In this document: positions 1-8,003 of the stretch, one piece after another
Position numbering within the stretch: position 1 is the first letter of the stretch
Layout: each line of letters begins with the position of its first letter
DNA from: CAZRHR01 sp964578885
GTDB taxonomy: Bacteria > Bacteroidota > Bacteroidia > CAIKAF01
Assembly: GCA_964578885.1 (NCBI GenBank)
Contig: CAZOEO010000006.1
Span: 76,911-140,910 of the forward strand
Direction: 5' to 3'
DNA: 64,000 nt
Made by a program: the position numbers and the translations under genes
Notes under the pieces: model-generated
Told to the model about the DNA's origin: nothing
Seen by the model: only the letters and a program-made list of their open reading frames with translations
The model's database searches: none

Positions 1-385
1 TTTCTATCGGACGCTCCCTGGGCGGCACCGGACGAACCGGAATACCGTCTTTGGTGGGAAGAGATTTGGGTGGCGCCGCTTCCTTGACGGAGGATTCCGC
101 TTCTTGGGTCGCTTTTGTCTCCTGTGTTTTAATGACCTCAGGATTGGAAGAACCAACAGGCTGAGCCACACGTATTCTGCGGCGTGAATTGACCTCTTGA
201 CTGGCGGTGCTCTCTGCTTCCGGTTCAGAAACAACAGAAGGAGGTGCGCCGGATGACTGCTGAGCCAGGATGGCTTCAATCAGTTCGTCTTTCTTTTTAT
301 ACTGATACTTTGGAACACCAAGTTCTTTGGCAATATCTTTTAAATCAGGCAATAAGCGCCTTTTCAGGTCCGAATTCTGATACAT
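1..385 (-). CDS. rho: Transcription termination factor Rho, N-terminal part (cut by window edge)
   Basis: Rho is the RNA-dependent hexameric ATPase that ends transcription of untranslated RNA. Only the first 128 codons are present. The opening (MYQNSDLKRRLLPDLKDIAK, then ELGVPKYQYKKKDELIEAI) is a Rho N-terminal helix-extension-helix domain. It is followed by a Pro/Glu/Ser-rich linker ending in basic PVRPVPPRERP, like the long disordered inserts of Bacteroidota Rho. The RNA-binding cold-shock and ATPase domains lie outside the window. The frame is open upstream to a stop near 434, but the ATG at 385 is the only ATG and gives the expected MY- start. No Shine-Dalgarno is visible. Identification rests on the N-terminal domain only. 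Confidence 0.85.
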   Translation of the reverse strand, partial: MYQNSDLKRRLLPDLKDIAKELGVPKYQYKKKDELIEAILAQQSSGAPPSVVSEPEAESTASQEVNSRRRIRVAQPVGSSNPEVIKTQETKATQEAESSVKEAAPPKSLPTKDGIPVRPVPPRERPIE

Positions 386-470
386 CAGTGAACGGTTAAA
401 TAAATTGAGGGAAACCCCGTGGGGTCGTGAACATCAATGCAATACTTTGCTGGATGGTGGGAAACGGTTG

Positions 471-478
471 CAATGATA
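471..478 (-). promoter_or_regulatory. Predicted -7 element of the rho promoter
   Basis: Read on the minus strand this is TATCATTG, near the Bacteroidota -7 consensus TAnnTTTG, with ATTG 19 bases upstream as a possible -33 box. It would leave a leader of about 80 nt before the rho ATG. The same octamer precedes rplS. Confidence 0.4.
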
Positions 479-528
479 CGAATAAACGAATAAAAATCAA
501 TGAACGGGTAAAAAAAACAAAATGGCAT

Positions 529-1998
529 TTATCGCCGCAGTGGAAAAGAAAAGGACCAAGGTGCCGGCAGCGTCATACGGTCCTCATCCAGGCGGGCCTG
601 AATGGCATACCATTGTTTTGAAAATCCGACCTTTCCCGACACCGAATGAGCCACATACCAACCTTCTAAACCAAGTTGTTTCGGTTGATCCGGCGTCCAG
701 TACCACCGACCAGAAAACAAAGACCAATACTGCGTCGTACCAGATTCAGTGGTTTTCCATTGGTTGGTTTTCAATGCAAACGTTCCCATGCTTCGCATCC
801 AAAACGTAAGCTCTTTCCCATGAGTAGCTTGTGGAACATGGATTAATGCATCCTCCGGTTCTACAAATCCCGGTAATGCTTCCTGATATTGCGCCCAACT
901 TTCTTTATACACCAGTGGCTGATTGATCCAATCCGCCAAAACCGTTTTTTTCAAATGGCTCCAACGACGCTCCGGCTCTGTTTCCAAAGAATCCGGTAAA
1001 ATGACCCACCACCGTTTCCCGGACCAGGCTTTCAACTGCCCGAATGAAAACGGCACATCGGCCACATCTTTGGGCTGCACCACCAAGGTAAATCCCTTTT
1101 GCACAGACAAAGAATCAATCTCAAAAACCTGCCGATTGGAGGTCCATTCATAGTTTTTGGGCGGACCATCTGAAAGCAAAACCTGCACATTTAATGGATG
1201 TGGCACGTCTTTTTCCAGGCTCAACTTCAACAAAGGCGTCCAATCCGGAAACGTATAAACCATCCGGCGTTCTTCCCCTGAGGCGCCACCACGCACCTGC
1301 CCGTGCGGACCATGATCGTACATAAAATATTTGTCGAGCGGATCACCCACGCCCAATAGTCGAATGGCCGCCATACGAATGGGTTGTGGCTGAAAAGGAA
1401 TGGGTTTCCCCTGCCCGTCGAAAAAGGTGAGTTCAGCAATACCGGCCGGTCGAGAATTGAAAAGTTTGGCCAAAGATCGGTTGACACGCTGGATGGAACC
1501 CTCTTCATTTTCCAGAGGCAATTGAATATGATTCCAACCATCCTGCACCAAAATACGCACCCGCAAATGCCTTAATGGACGGGTAAAAATAATGTCCTGA
1601 CCAGATTGAAAATAACCGAGAAGGCTGTCGTTTTGCCAGATTTCAAACTGGTGAATTCTTGCCAAATAAGGGTCTTCCGCCGCCCAAATCTTCATCGACT
1701 TCATTTTCCCCGGCTCAAAAGAAAAGTCGAAACCTTCTCCGTCGTTCAACCCGGTAGAAGTAGACCAATAGGTAGTGAGATTGCCGTCGGTCATCTGGTC
1801 AGGTCCGTAACGAGTCAGGGGAAAGCGATACGACGAAAACCATTGCCGATCCGGATAATAAAACGTATCCGGCCCGGTTTCAATAAACAAATGCGGATCA
1901 AAGTCTTTGGGTTCGGGCAAGCCGGAGTTTTCACTTCCACCAAGGCAACCAAATCCCAGCCCACAAATCAAACAAAACCCAATAATCCAGCGACGCAT
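529..1998 (-). CDS. Lipoprotein with a discoidin/NADase-type glycan-binding-like domain
   Basis: 489 aa. The start MRRWIIGFC leads to a lipobox (GFGC, Cys18), so this is a predicted lipoprotein; a longer frame begins upstream but ATG 1998 places the signal peptide correctly. Residues about 55-160 contain RYGPDQMTDGNLTTYWST and later HLRVRILVQDGW, which resemble the F5/8-type-C-like (NADase-type glycan-binding) fold: a strand, a D-G-N-x-x-T-x-W site and a beta-sandwich. The remaining 300 residues are Trp/Pro-rich and unrecognised. It is transcribed divergently from the VanY-like peptidase 70 bp away. Binding of glycans or cell-wall material is an inference from the domain and the neighbour. 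Confidence 0.6.
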   Translation of the reverse strand: MRRWIIGFCLICGLGFGCLGGSENSGLPEPKDFDPHLFIETGPDTFYYPDRQWFSSYRFPLTRYGPDQMTDGNLTTYWSTSTGLNDGEGFDFSFEPGKMKSMKIWAAEDPYLARIHQFEIWQNDSLLGYFQSGQDIIFTRPLRHLRVRILVQDGWNHIQLPLENEEGSIQRVNRSLAKLFNSRPAGIAELTFFDGQGKPIPFQPQPIRMAAIRLLGVGDPLDKYFMYDHGPHGQVRGGASGEERRMVYTFPDWTPLLKLSLEKDVPHPLNVQVLLSDGPPKNYEWTSNRQVFEIDSLSVQKGFTLVVQPKDVADVPFSFGQLKAWSGKRWWVILPDSLETEPERRWSHLKKTVLADWINQPLVYKESWAQYQEALPGFVEPEDALIHVPQATHGKELTFWMRSMGTFALKTNQWKTTESGTTQYWSLFSGRWYWTPDQPKQLGLEGWYVAHSVSGKVGFSKQWYAIQARLDEDRMTLPAPWSFSFPLRR

Positions 1999-2022
1999 AG
2001 CAGAAATGAACTGTTTCTTTCG

Positions 2023-2030
2023 CAAAGATA
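2023..2030 (-). promoter_or_regulatory. Predicted -7 element for the discoidin-like lipoprotein gene
   Basis: The minus strand reads TATCTTTG, an exact TAnnTTTG match, about 25 nt upstream of the ATG at 1998. Confidence 0.5.
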
Positions 2031-2067
2031 TAGCCCATTCCTCCAAAAAAATCAAGAAATTTGAAAT

Positions 2068-2814
2068 ATGATAAGCACCCTTGTACACGCAGCCCTGGTA
2101 GCCGGTTTGGCCATTCAGTCGTTATCGCAACAACCACCGACCACGAAAGCATTTTTAATGGGGCAGTTTTCTCCTGAAAACCATCCCGATTTTGTGGAAA
2201 TCAACGCCAAATACACCTCCAAACCTTCCATTTTCCTGCATAAAGAAACATATGCAGCCTTTATTCGGATGGCCGAAGCGGCGGCCAAAGAAGGCATTAC
2301 CATCACCATTGTATCTGCCACCAGAAATTTTGAAGCCCAGAAGCGGATTTGGGAAAACAAGTGGCTGGGCCACCGAAAAGTGGAAAACCGTGCGCTACCG
2401 GAATCGCATCCCGATCCCCGGCAGCGTGCTCTAAAAATTCTGGAATATTCCTCTATGCCAGGCACTTCCCGGCACCATTGGGGCACAGATTTCGACATCA
2501 ACACACTGGAAAACGACTATTTTCTGACCGGTGAAGGATTAAAACTAGACCAATGGCTCACCCAAAACGCAGCATCTTTTGGATTTTGCAGACCATTTTC
2601 CGCCCGAAGCACAGGCAGAAGCACAGGATATGAAGAAGAAAAATGGCATTTGAGTTATGTGCCTCTTTCGGCACGTTTCACCAAACAATATACTCGGGAG
2701 GTCGGCTACCCGCTTAAAGGATTTCTCGGCTCCGAAGTGGCGCAAGATATTCAGGTCATCGAAAATTGGGTGTTGGGCATTTGCCCCACTTGCCGGCCCG
2801 ACAGTATTCCATGA
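2068..2814 (+). CDS. VanY-type D-alanyl-D-alanine carboxypeptidase (M15 family)
   Basis: 248 aa with an N-terminal hydrophobic stretch (probable signal or anchor). The M15 zinc site is visible: SRHHWGTDFD at residues 134-143 (pattern SxHxxGxxxD, with His136 and Asp143 as ligands) and EKWH at 191-194, giving the catalytic Glu and third His ligand. M15 enzymes trim the terminal D-Ala of peptidoglycan stem peptides or hydrolyse other cell-wall peptide bonds in the periplasm. The stop overlaps the next start in ATGA (2811-2814), indicating translational coupling with the T9SS-sorted protein. Exact substrate is not shown by the sequence. Confidence 0.88.
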   Translation: MISTLVHAALVAGLAIQSLSQQPPTTKAFLMGQFSPENHPDFVEINAKYTSKPSIFLHKETYAAFIRMAEAAAKEGITITIVSATRNFEAQKRIWENKWLGHRKVENRALPESHPDPRQRALKILEYSSMPGTSRHHWGTDFDINTLENDYFLTGEGLKLDQWLTQNAASFGFCRPFSARSTGRSTGYEEEKWHLSYVPLSARFTKQYTREVGYPLKGFLGSEVAQDIQVIENWVLGICPTCRPDSIP

Positions 2815-4223
2815 TACGTTTTTTACTGATAATACTCATCTCCATTGGGCCCGTCGCCTTGCGGGCACAACTTTTCCCATTTGGCAATGCGTGGGAAAAT
2901 CCGGCAGGACGCAATATGGTATTCAGGAATGATTCAGCCTGGTACCTTGCCTCCGGCGCTCCGGATCAGCAAAGTCCACAAAGCATTCAAATTTTTCAGT
3001 TTCAAACCCAGCCCTGGTCCGCCCCGGTGGTGGTAAAAAATTTGAGTCACAATACGCCATTATATGGAGAACAATTGCTTTCATTTCCAGATGGCCGATG
3101 GCTTGTTGTGGGAACTCATTTTCCACCCAACCTTCCGGCACAAGGATTCCACAGCGTTCTCCGGGCCGACTGGCAAACCGACACCCTTCTTTTCACCGCT
3201 TTTCCCGGACGTTTGGTGCAATGGAAAACAGCGGCCATTGTTTCCAATCAATCGTTTTACCTCACCGGCACCATCACACAGGAAAATGGAGGAGCAAACG
3301 ATATCTATGTGGCCCTTTTTCATACAGAACAGGGAAAAATCTGGGACCGAACCCTCGGAACCGAAGAAAATGAAACGGCCCAGGCCCACCTGCTTTTTCC
3401 GGATGCCAGCCTGTTGATTGCCGCAGATAAAAATGACGGAAACAATGTAAAACAGCATTTTGCAAGAATCGACTCCACCGGATTCATCCTTTGGGAAATC
3501 GACAGCGATTATCCCCTGAGTCATGGCGCACAATCCCTGGCCTTGATGAACGACACGTTGGCTGTTTGCATCGGTGAATCTACCGTTCCGCAAATGGCAG
3601 GATTTGATGTATTGCTTTCACAAATCCATATAGACGGCCGCATGATTCGGCATCTTCGGTTCGGCGGTCCGGGAACAGACGCTGGATTTTGGATTCAAAA
3701 AGGCCCGTCAGGAGTCTATTGGATGACTGGTTATTCCAATTCGCATGACATCAACGCGCCCACCTCTCCCTTTTTCGCTGAACTCAATGCCGATTGGTCA
3801 CAGCTTAAAACCCAAATTTGGCCGGCACCCGAACTCTGTTTCCCACGCAGTGCGCAAGTGATTCCGGTACAAGACAGCCTTCGCATCATGTTTGCTGCGG
3901 CCGGCCAAAGTCAACATTATTATTTACAGGAAACCGTTCAACTTGTGTCCTCTGCCCCATTTCAAATCACAGATACAGTGTTAACCTCCGGCGTACACAT
4001 CTCTTCGCCACCGTTTTGGATGACTCCCTCAGAAGTAAAATGGCCAGCCCACACCTATAAAGGCATACTGTCCATATATACCTTAACCGGCCAAAAATTA
4101 GTTGAATGGGATGTGGAAAGTGGGTCAACAAAAGGCATTTCATTACCCTTTGGCGTGTATATGCTTCAATGGCAGGTGCATGGTGCCAATTGGCCCGCGA
4201 AACTTTGGATGTATTCAGATTGA
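2811..4223 (+). CDS. Secreted protein with T9SS type A sorting domain
   Basis: 470 aa. MIRFLLIILISIGPVALRAQ is a signal peptide with an Ala-x-Ala-like cleavage site. The middle has repeated strand-turn segments (FGGPGTDAGFW, GTEENETAQAHL) as in beta-propeller-like secreted proteins of this phylum. The C-terminus (GILSIYTLTGQKLVEW, then LPFGVYMLQW) is a Por-secretion (type A) sorting domain. It is the last host gene before the foreign block and overlaps the VanY-type gene by four bases. Function beyond export and surface or extracellular location is unknown. Confidence 0.75.
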   Translation: MIRFLLIILISIGPVALRAQLFPFGNAWENPAGRNMVFRNDSAWYLASGAPDQQSPQSIQIFQFQTQPWSAPVVVKNLSHNTPLYGEQLLSFPDGRWLVVGTHFPPNLPAQGFHSVLRADWQTDTLLFTAFPGRLVQWKTAAIVSNQSFYLTGTITQENGGANDIYVALFHTEQGKIWDRTLGTEENETAQAHLLFPDASLLIAADKNDGNNVKQHFARIDSTGFILWEIDSDYPLSHGAQSLALMNDTLAVCIGESTVPQMAGFDVLLSQIHIDGRMIRHLRFGGPGTDAGFWIQKGPSGVYWMTGYSNSHDINAPTSPFFAELNADWSQLKTQIWPAPELCFPRSAQVIPVQDSLRIMFAAAGQSQHYYLQETVQLVSSAPFQITDTVLTSGVHISSPPFWMTPSEVKWPAHTYKGILSIYTLTGQKLVEWDVESGSTKGISLPFGVYMLQWQVHGANWPAKLWMYSD

Positions 4224-4881
4224 GTTTCATGAAAGTGTTGAGTTTGGGGAATGAGTCTTGAAAAACTGAAGGAAAGAGATATTGGAGGGAAGCACTGAAT
4301 GAAGTTGGAAGGTTTGAAAAAGAAGGTTTGATTCCGTTGATAAATCGCTGTAAGGATTAAGGGTTTAAAGGTTGGATGGCAAAAGGCCAACCAAGATGCA
4401 TCCACACCGAAAAGTTGGATGGCGGCGGCCACGGAGCAGCGCTGTTTACGACTACTCGAGTTGAGACCATCCAAAAAACTGCCTTACCAAGACACTTACC
4501 TCAGTCCCGGCATTCCCGCCGCACACAGTCCACAAAGTTGCCTTTGATTCTTGTGTGAAGCTCCCCTGAGGATGAAAGGCTCCTATCATTTTCTCATGGA
4601 AGGTATTGAGCGCATTCTAACCTTCGCCCATGAGCTTCCTTTGGAGAGCTGATTATAGACCATGCTCCTGTTCTAAAATACTTGGATAGGATGCAGGATT
4701 TGATGATGATAGGGCGGTGCGAAATTGGTTTGAATGATGGATGAGTGGTTTTGCCCATGGGATCGGGAAAGGGAAGTGAGGGTTTTCACTCACCCCAAAA
4801 GTAATGAATGGCACTCCACTGCGGTAGATTTCAAATGGCTTTAAATCGGCATTTTATTAGACGATGACAAGTATTTTTGGC
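4224..4881. other. Gene-free flank upstream of the cassette block
   Basis: About 660 bp with no convincing reading frame: only short frames without start context or recognisable protein. One short inverted pair, GTGAG and CTCAC, lies near 4777-4794. Composition shifts from host-like to AT-rich across it. It may be a decayed cassette, a remnant of another insertion, or plain intergenic DNA; I see no integrase, transposase or RNA gene in it. Confidence 0.5.
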
Positions 4882-5025
4882 CATTCTATGGCTGTAAAAC
4901 CTTTTGGTTTTAAAGGAAATGTTTTGTAAAATTGGTTGTACTTTTTGACCCACCATCTAATCCATTTCTATTGAAGAAGAGTACGGTATATGGAATATAA
5001 ACGCAATTGCGTTTATAGGGATGTT
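4882..5025 (+). repeat. attC-like direct repeat, copy 1 (144 bp)
   Basis: Identical to 5955-6098 except A/G at 5021/6094. It contains the hairpin TAAAACC-TTTT-GGTTTTA near its left end, the 20-bp perfect palindrome ATAAACGCAATTGCGTTTAT at 4997-5016, and ends in GTT. The left (CATTCTAT) and right (ATAGGGATG) ends can pair with bulges, as in an attC stem. Unlike copy 2 it is preceded by TTTTTGGC rather than a box ending in AAC, so its left R box appears missing or changed. It may be the site of a lost upstream cassette or a landing site. Confidence 0.75.
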
Positions 5026-6096
5026 GGCGGTAATTTGAAGAAACAATTAACAACGAAAAACATTCAAGAAAATGAAGCTATAAGTAACTGTAAGATAGAA
5101 TAAGAATTGAAATATCCTTTAATACGCAAAGTAGAAAGGGCGATTGTTAATATTAAAAAATTAGAAAATGACACAGTTACAAATGATTGACAAAACAAAG
5201 TCAATAGCTCAAAATGATAAAAATATTTCTGCCGTATTTATGTACGGGTCATTTACCAAAAATGAAGGGGACAAATATTCAGATATTGAATTCTACATCT
5301 TCTTGAAGGATAAAGAAAATTTTTCCGCTGAAAATTGGGTAAGCCAAATTCATCCTTTGGCATTATATTTTACCAACGAGTATGGAAGTGAAGTTGCCAT
5401 TTTTGAAAATATGATAAGGGGGGAGTTTCATTTTTTGACAAACGACCAAATGGAAGTTATCAAATCGTGGGACGGTTTGGTAGAGTTTAGCGACTTTGAC
5501 AAGATGATTTTAGTAGATAAAGAAGATTTATTGACTAACACGCTCAAAGAAATAAAAACTAAAGTACCTGATCGAACAACAAATGAAAATATCCTGTGGT
5601 TGAGCCAATCATTGTTGAATGTTTTACTTACAACAAGCAACTTAATTAAACGACAGGAATTTGCTCACGCTTACCAAAGCTTATCAAATGTTCAAAAATA
5701 TTTACTTTGGTTAATAAGAATTGAAACATACCAAACCAAACATTGGGAAAGTCCAACAAAAAGCTTGGAAAAAGACATAGACCCAGATTGGTATTCGTTA
5801 TTTCAGGAGACAACATCAGAATTAGATCCGACAGATATTAAAACAGCTTTCAAGAAGACATTAATATTGACTGAAAAACTTTTTGATAATCTTGGAGTTG
5901 AAGCAAAATTAAAGGGGGTATTAAGGAGAATTGAATAAAAAAAACTACCGCCAACATTCTATGGCTGTAAAACCTTTTGGTTTTAAAGGAAATGTTTTGT
6001 AAAATTGGTTGTACTTTTTGACCCACCATCTAATCCATTTCTATTGAAGAAGAGTACGGTATATGGAATATAAACGCAATTGCGTTTATAGGGGTG
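5024..6096 (+). mobile_element. Integron-type gene cassette 1 (nucleotidyltransferase)
   Basis: Using integron convention (cut after the G of GTT) this unit is 1073 bp. It starts with TTGGCGGTA, contains one plus-strand gene, and ends with TACCGCCAAC (5946-5955) followed by the 144-bp repeat and the G of the next GTT. The first ten bases from G5023 and the box at 5946-5955 are exact reverse complements, which is what a circularised cassette with a single folded attC requires. The leader 5033-5167 is AT-rich with no clear promoter. Boundaries are inferred from these repeats, not from known target-site data. Confidence 0.6.
5168..5938 (+). CDS. Lincosamide nucleotidyltransferase-like protein (Lnu(F)/(G)/(H) type)
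   Basis: 256 aa. The N-terminus carries the nucleotidyltransferase motif: MYGSFTKNEGDKYSDIEF at residues 25-42, with Gly27-Ser28 and Asp39-x-Glu41 as metal and nucleotide ligands. The following AIFENMIRGEFHF and a helical C-terminal half (LEKDIDPDWY) match my recollection of the integron-borne Lnu(F)/Lnu(G) and the Bacteroidota Lnu(H) enzymes, which adenylylate the lincomycin/clindamycin hydroxyl. Length also fits. The gene is AT-rich relative to host genes and is the only gene between two near-identical repeats, with attC-like DNA immediately 3', the normal cassette arrangement. Resistance activity is inference; a substrate other than lincosamides is possible. Confidence 0.78.
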   Translation: MTQLQMIDKTKSIAQNDKNISAVFMYGSFTKNEGDKYSDIEFYIFLKDKENFSAENWVSQIHPLALYFTNEYGSEVAIFENMIRGEFHFLTNDQMEVIKSWDGLVEFSDFDKMILVDKEDLLTNTLKEIKTKVPDRTTNENILWLSQSLLNVLLTTSNLIKRQEFAHAYQSLSNVQKYLLWLIRIETYQTKHWESPTKSLEKDIDPDWYSLFQETTSELDPTDIKTAFKKTLILTEKLFDNLGVEAKLKGVLRRIE

Positions 6097-6098
6097 TT
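5955..6098 (+). repeat. attC-like direct repeat, copy 2 (144 bp)
   Basis: Second copy of the repeat at 4882-5025. It is preceded by TACCGCCAAC, the reverse complement of the start of cassette 1, and followed by GTTAGCACT, the start of the next segment. It lies 16 bp after the nucleotidyltransferase stop codon, the usual place of an attC. The 20-bp palindrome is at 6070-6089. Confidence 0.8.
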
Positions 6099-6369
6099 AG
6101 CACTCACCCTAAAAGACCGACACGACCGAAAAAAACGAACTAAAAAATGACAGACAAAATGCCAACCCTTCGCAAAATAAAAAGAGCTACAACCCAACGC
6201 ACAAGCCGACACAAATTGCAGCACATTTTATTTTGCCCAACCGCACCCAAGCCCACACACCACCCTACAAGTGGACGGTTGACAATTTGACGACCTTTTG
6301 AGAGGCAAAAGCGGTTTAAAAACTTAACTTTACCGACTATTAAAAACGAGTTGAAATTTGAATATATAA
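6099..6369 (+). other. Leader of cassette 2
   Basis: Gene-free 270 bp between the repeat and mod. Positions 6180-6265 are rich in A and C and poor in G, with motifs such as CAACCCAACGCACAAGCC that recur near the other end of the cassette (11787-11845). A weak -7-like TAACTTTA is at 6325-6332 and could drive the four-gene block. No reading frame is convincing. Confidence 0.45.
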
Positions 6370-8001
6370 ATGGCGAAAAAAGATTATAGCAACCTGACCA
6401 AAGACCAGTTATTAGAAGTAATTGAAAAACTGGAAGGCAAGAAAAAATACGGACTGGTTTGGGACGAAGAAAGAGTGCCAGAAAAGGTTGTAACCGACTG
6501 CCAAGACAAATTACCTGTTTTGACAGAAGTAAAAGGCAAGGAAATAACGACAGACGAAAACGAACCAACTCACATTCTTATTGAGGGCGACAATTACCAC
6601 GCCTTATCAGTATTGAACTATACCCACAAGGGCAAAATTGACCTTATATACATTGACCCACCATACAATACAGGCAATAAAGATTTCATTTACAACGACA
6701 AGTATGTAGAAAAAGAAGATACTTGGCGGCATAGCAAGTGGTTAACCTTTATGAGTAAGAGACTTGTATTAGCAAAGGAATTACTAGCGGAAAAAGGTGT
6801 CATTTTTATTTCAATTGACGACAATGAAATAGCACAATTAAAGTTACTCTGTGATGACATTTTTGGAGAACAGAATTTTGTTGCTAATATTGTTAGAAGA
6901 AGAAGAAAAACACAAGCAAATCTAGCTAAAAATATTGCTCCAGTTCACGAGTATTTATTGATTTATTCAAAATCCATTGACCAATTGAATTTGAATAAAC
7001 TTTCATATTCAGAGGAATTTATAAAAAAAGGATTTGCAAACCCTGATAATGACCCTAGAGGTGTTTATCAAACGGGGCCACTTGCGAGACCCAAAAACTC
7101 ATCTAACAGAGAATATACTCTAACAATGCCAAATGGTAGAGAAATTACAGCCAAGTGGAGTTGTTCTGAGGATACATTTCAAAGGTATATTGAAGAAAAT
7201 AGGCTTATAATTCCAAGAGGTGGTGATGGTATGCCTCGTATAAAGATATTCCTGTCTGAACTTCAAGGTCAGATAGCAAATACCTGGTGGGATGATGTTG
7301 CAGCAAATGATGATGCTGCAAAAGAAATTGAAAATATTTTTGGTACAAACGCTGCCTTTTCATTTCCTAAACCAACAGACTTAATTAGAAAAGTCATTGA
7401 ATTAGCCACAAATAAAAACTCTACTGTTTTAGACTTCTTCGCAGGTTCAGGAACAACAGGTGATGCTGTCCTTCAGCTTAATAAAAAGAAGAATGATAAT
7501 CGTAAATTTATTTTGTGCACTAATAACGAAAATCAAATCTCAGAGAATGTAACATATCAACGAATTAAGAAAGTAATTAAAGGATATGAGACAAATAAAG
7601 GGGATAAAATAGTAGGATTAGGAAACAATCTAAAATATTTCAAAACTTCTTTTGTAGCGAATAATCGCAACAAAGACCAATTAAAAATTGATATTACAAA
7701 GCGTTGCACTGAAATGCTTTGTTTGAAGGAAGGAATTTTCAATTTAATAAAAGAAGAAGCAGACTATAAGATATTTCAGCAAGGTAATCGCTATTTGGCA
7801 GTTTACTATGACTTTGCCAATGCTTCGCTTGACGAACTGAAAGAAAAAATGAATGCCTTGAAGGGCGAAAAGGTTTTGTATTGCTTTACTGTTGACAATC
7901 ACGGTTTAGACAAAGCGAATTTCAGAGGTTGGAAAAACATCCGCCTTGAGCCAATTCCACAAAAGATTTTAGATGTTTATAAACGAATTTTCAAAAACTA
8001 A
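6370..8001 (+). CDS. mod: Type III restriction-modification methyltransferase (Mod)
   Basis: 543 aa. Beta-class N6-adenine methyltransferase order: catalytic motif DPPYNTG at residues 96-102, the variable target-recognition region about 170-330, then the SAM-binding FAGSGTTG at 357-364. FISIDDNE (about 140) and KPTDLIRKVIELAT preceding motif I are typical of type III Mod and related adenine methylases. Mod reads the asymmetric recognition site for both methylation and cleavage. ATG codon 6370 has no clear ribosome site. Two bases separate its stop from res, so the subunits are probably co-translated. Both key motifs are intact, so activity is expected. Confidence 0.93.
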   Translation: MAKKDYSNLTKDQLLEVIEKLEGKKKYGLVWDEERVPEKVVTDCQDKLPVLTEVKGKEITTDENEPTHILIEGDNYHALSVLNYTHKGKIDLIYIDPPYNTGNKDFIYNDKYVEKEDTWRHSKWLTFMSKRLVLAKELLAEKGVIFISIDDNEIAQLKLLCDDIFGEQNFVANIVRRRRKTQANLAKNIAPVHEYLLIYSKSIDQLNLNKLSYSEEFIKKGFANPDNDPRGVYQTGPLARPKNSSNREYTLTMPNGREITAKWSCSEDTFQRYIEENRLIIPRGGDGMPRIKIFLSELQGQIANTWWDDVAANDDAAKEIENIFGTNAAFSFPKPTDLIRKVIELATNKNSTVLDFFAGSGTTGDAVLQLNKKKNDNRKFILCTNNENQISENVTYQRIKKVIKGYETNKGDKIVGLGNNLKYFKTSFVANNRNKDQLKIDITKRCTEMLCLKEGIFNLIKEEADYKIFQQGNRYLAVYYDFANASLDELKEKMNALKGEKVLYCFTVDNHGLDKANFRGWKNIRLEPIPQKILDVYKRIFKN

Positions 8002-8003
8002 GA

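Noticed and set aside
4..279. Minus-strand frame of 91 codons at the left edge
   Set aside because: It is another frame of the rho N-terminal linker, which reads as a clean Rho N domain in its own frame.
5168..5938. Nucleotidyltransferase as the MNT half of a HEPN-MNT toxin-antitoxin system
   Set aside because: It is a full-length enzyme with a long C-terminal domain like Lnu proteins and has no HEPN partner gene.
4882..6098. Two repeats as a CRISPR array or composite transposon
   Set aside because: Only two copies, 144 bp long, spaced by a gene, so not CRISPR; no transposase or terminal inverted repeat, and the junction bases differ between copies as in cassettes.
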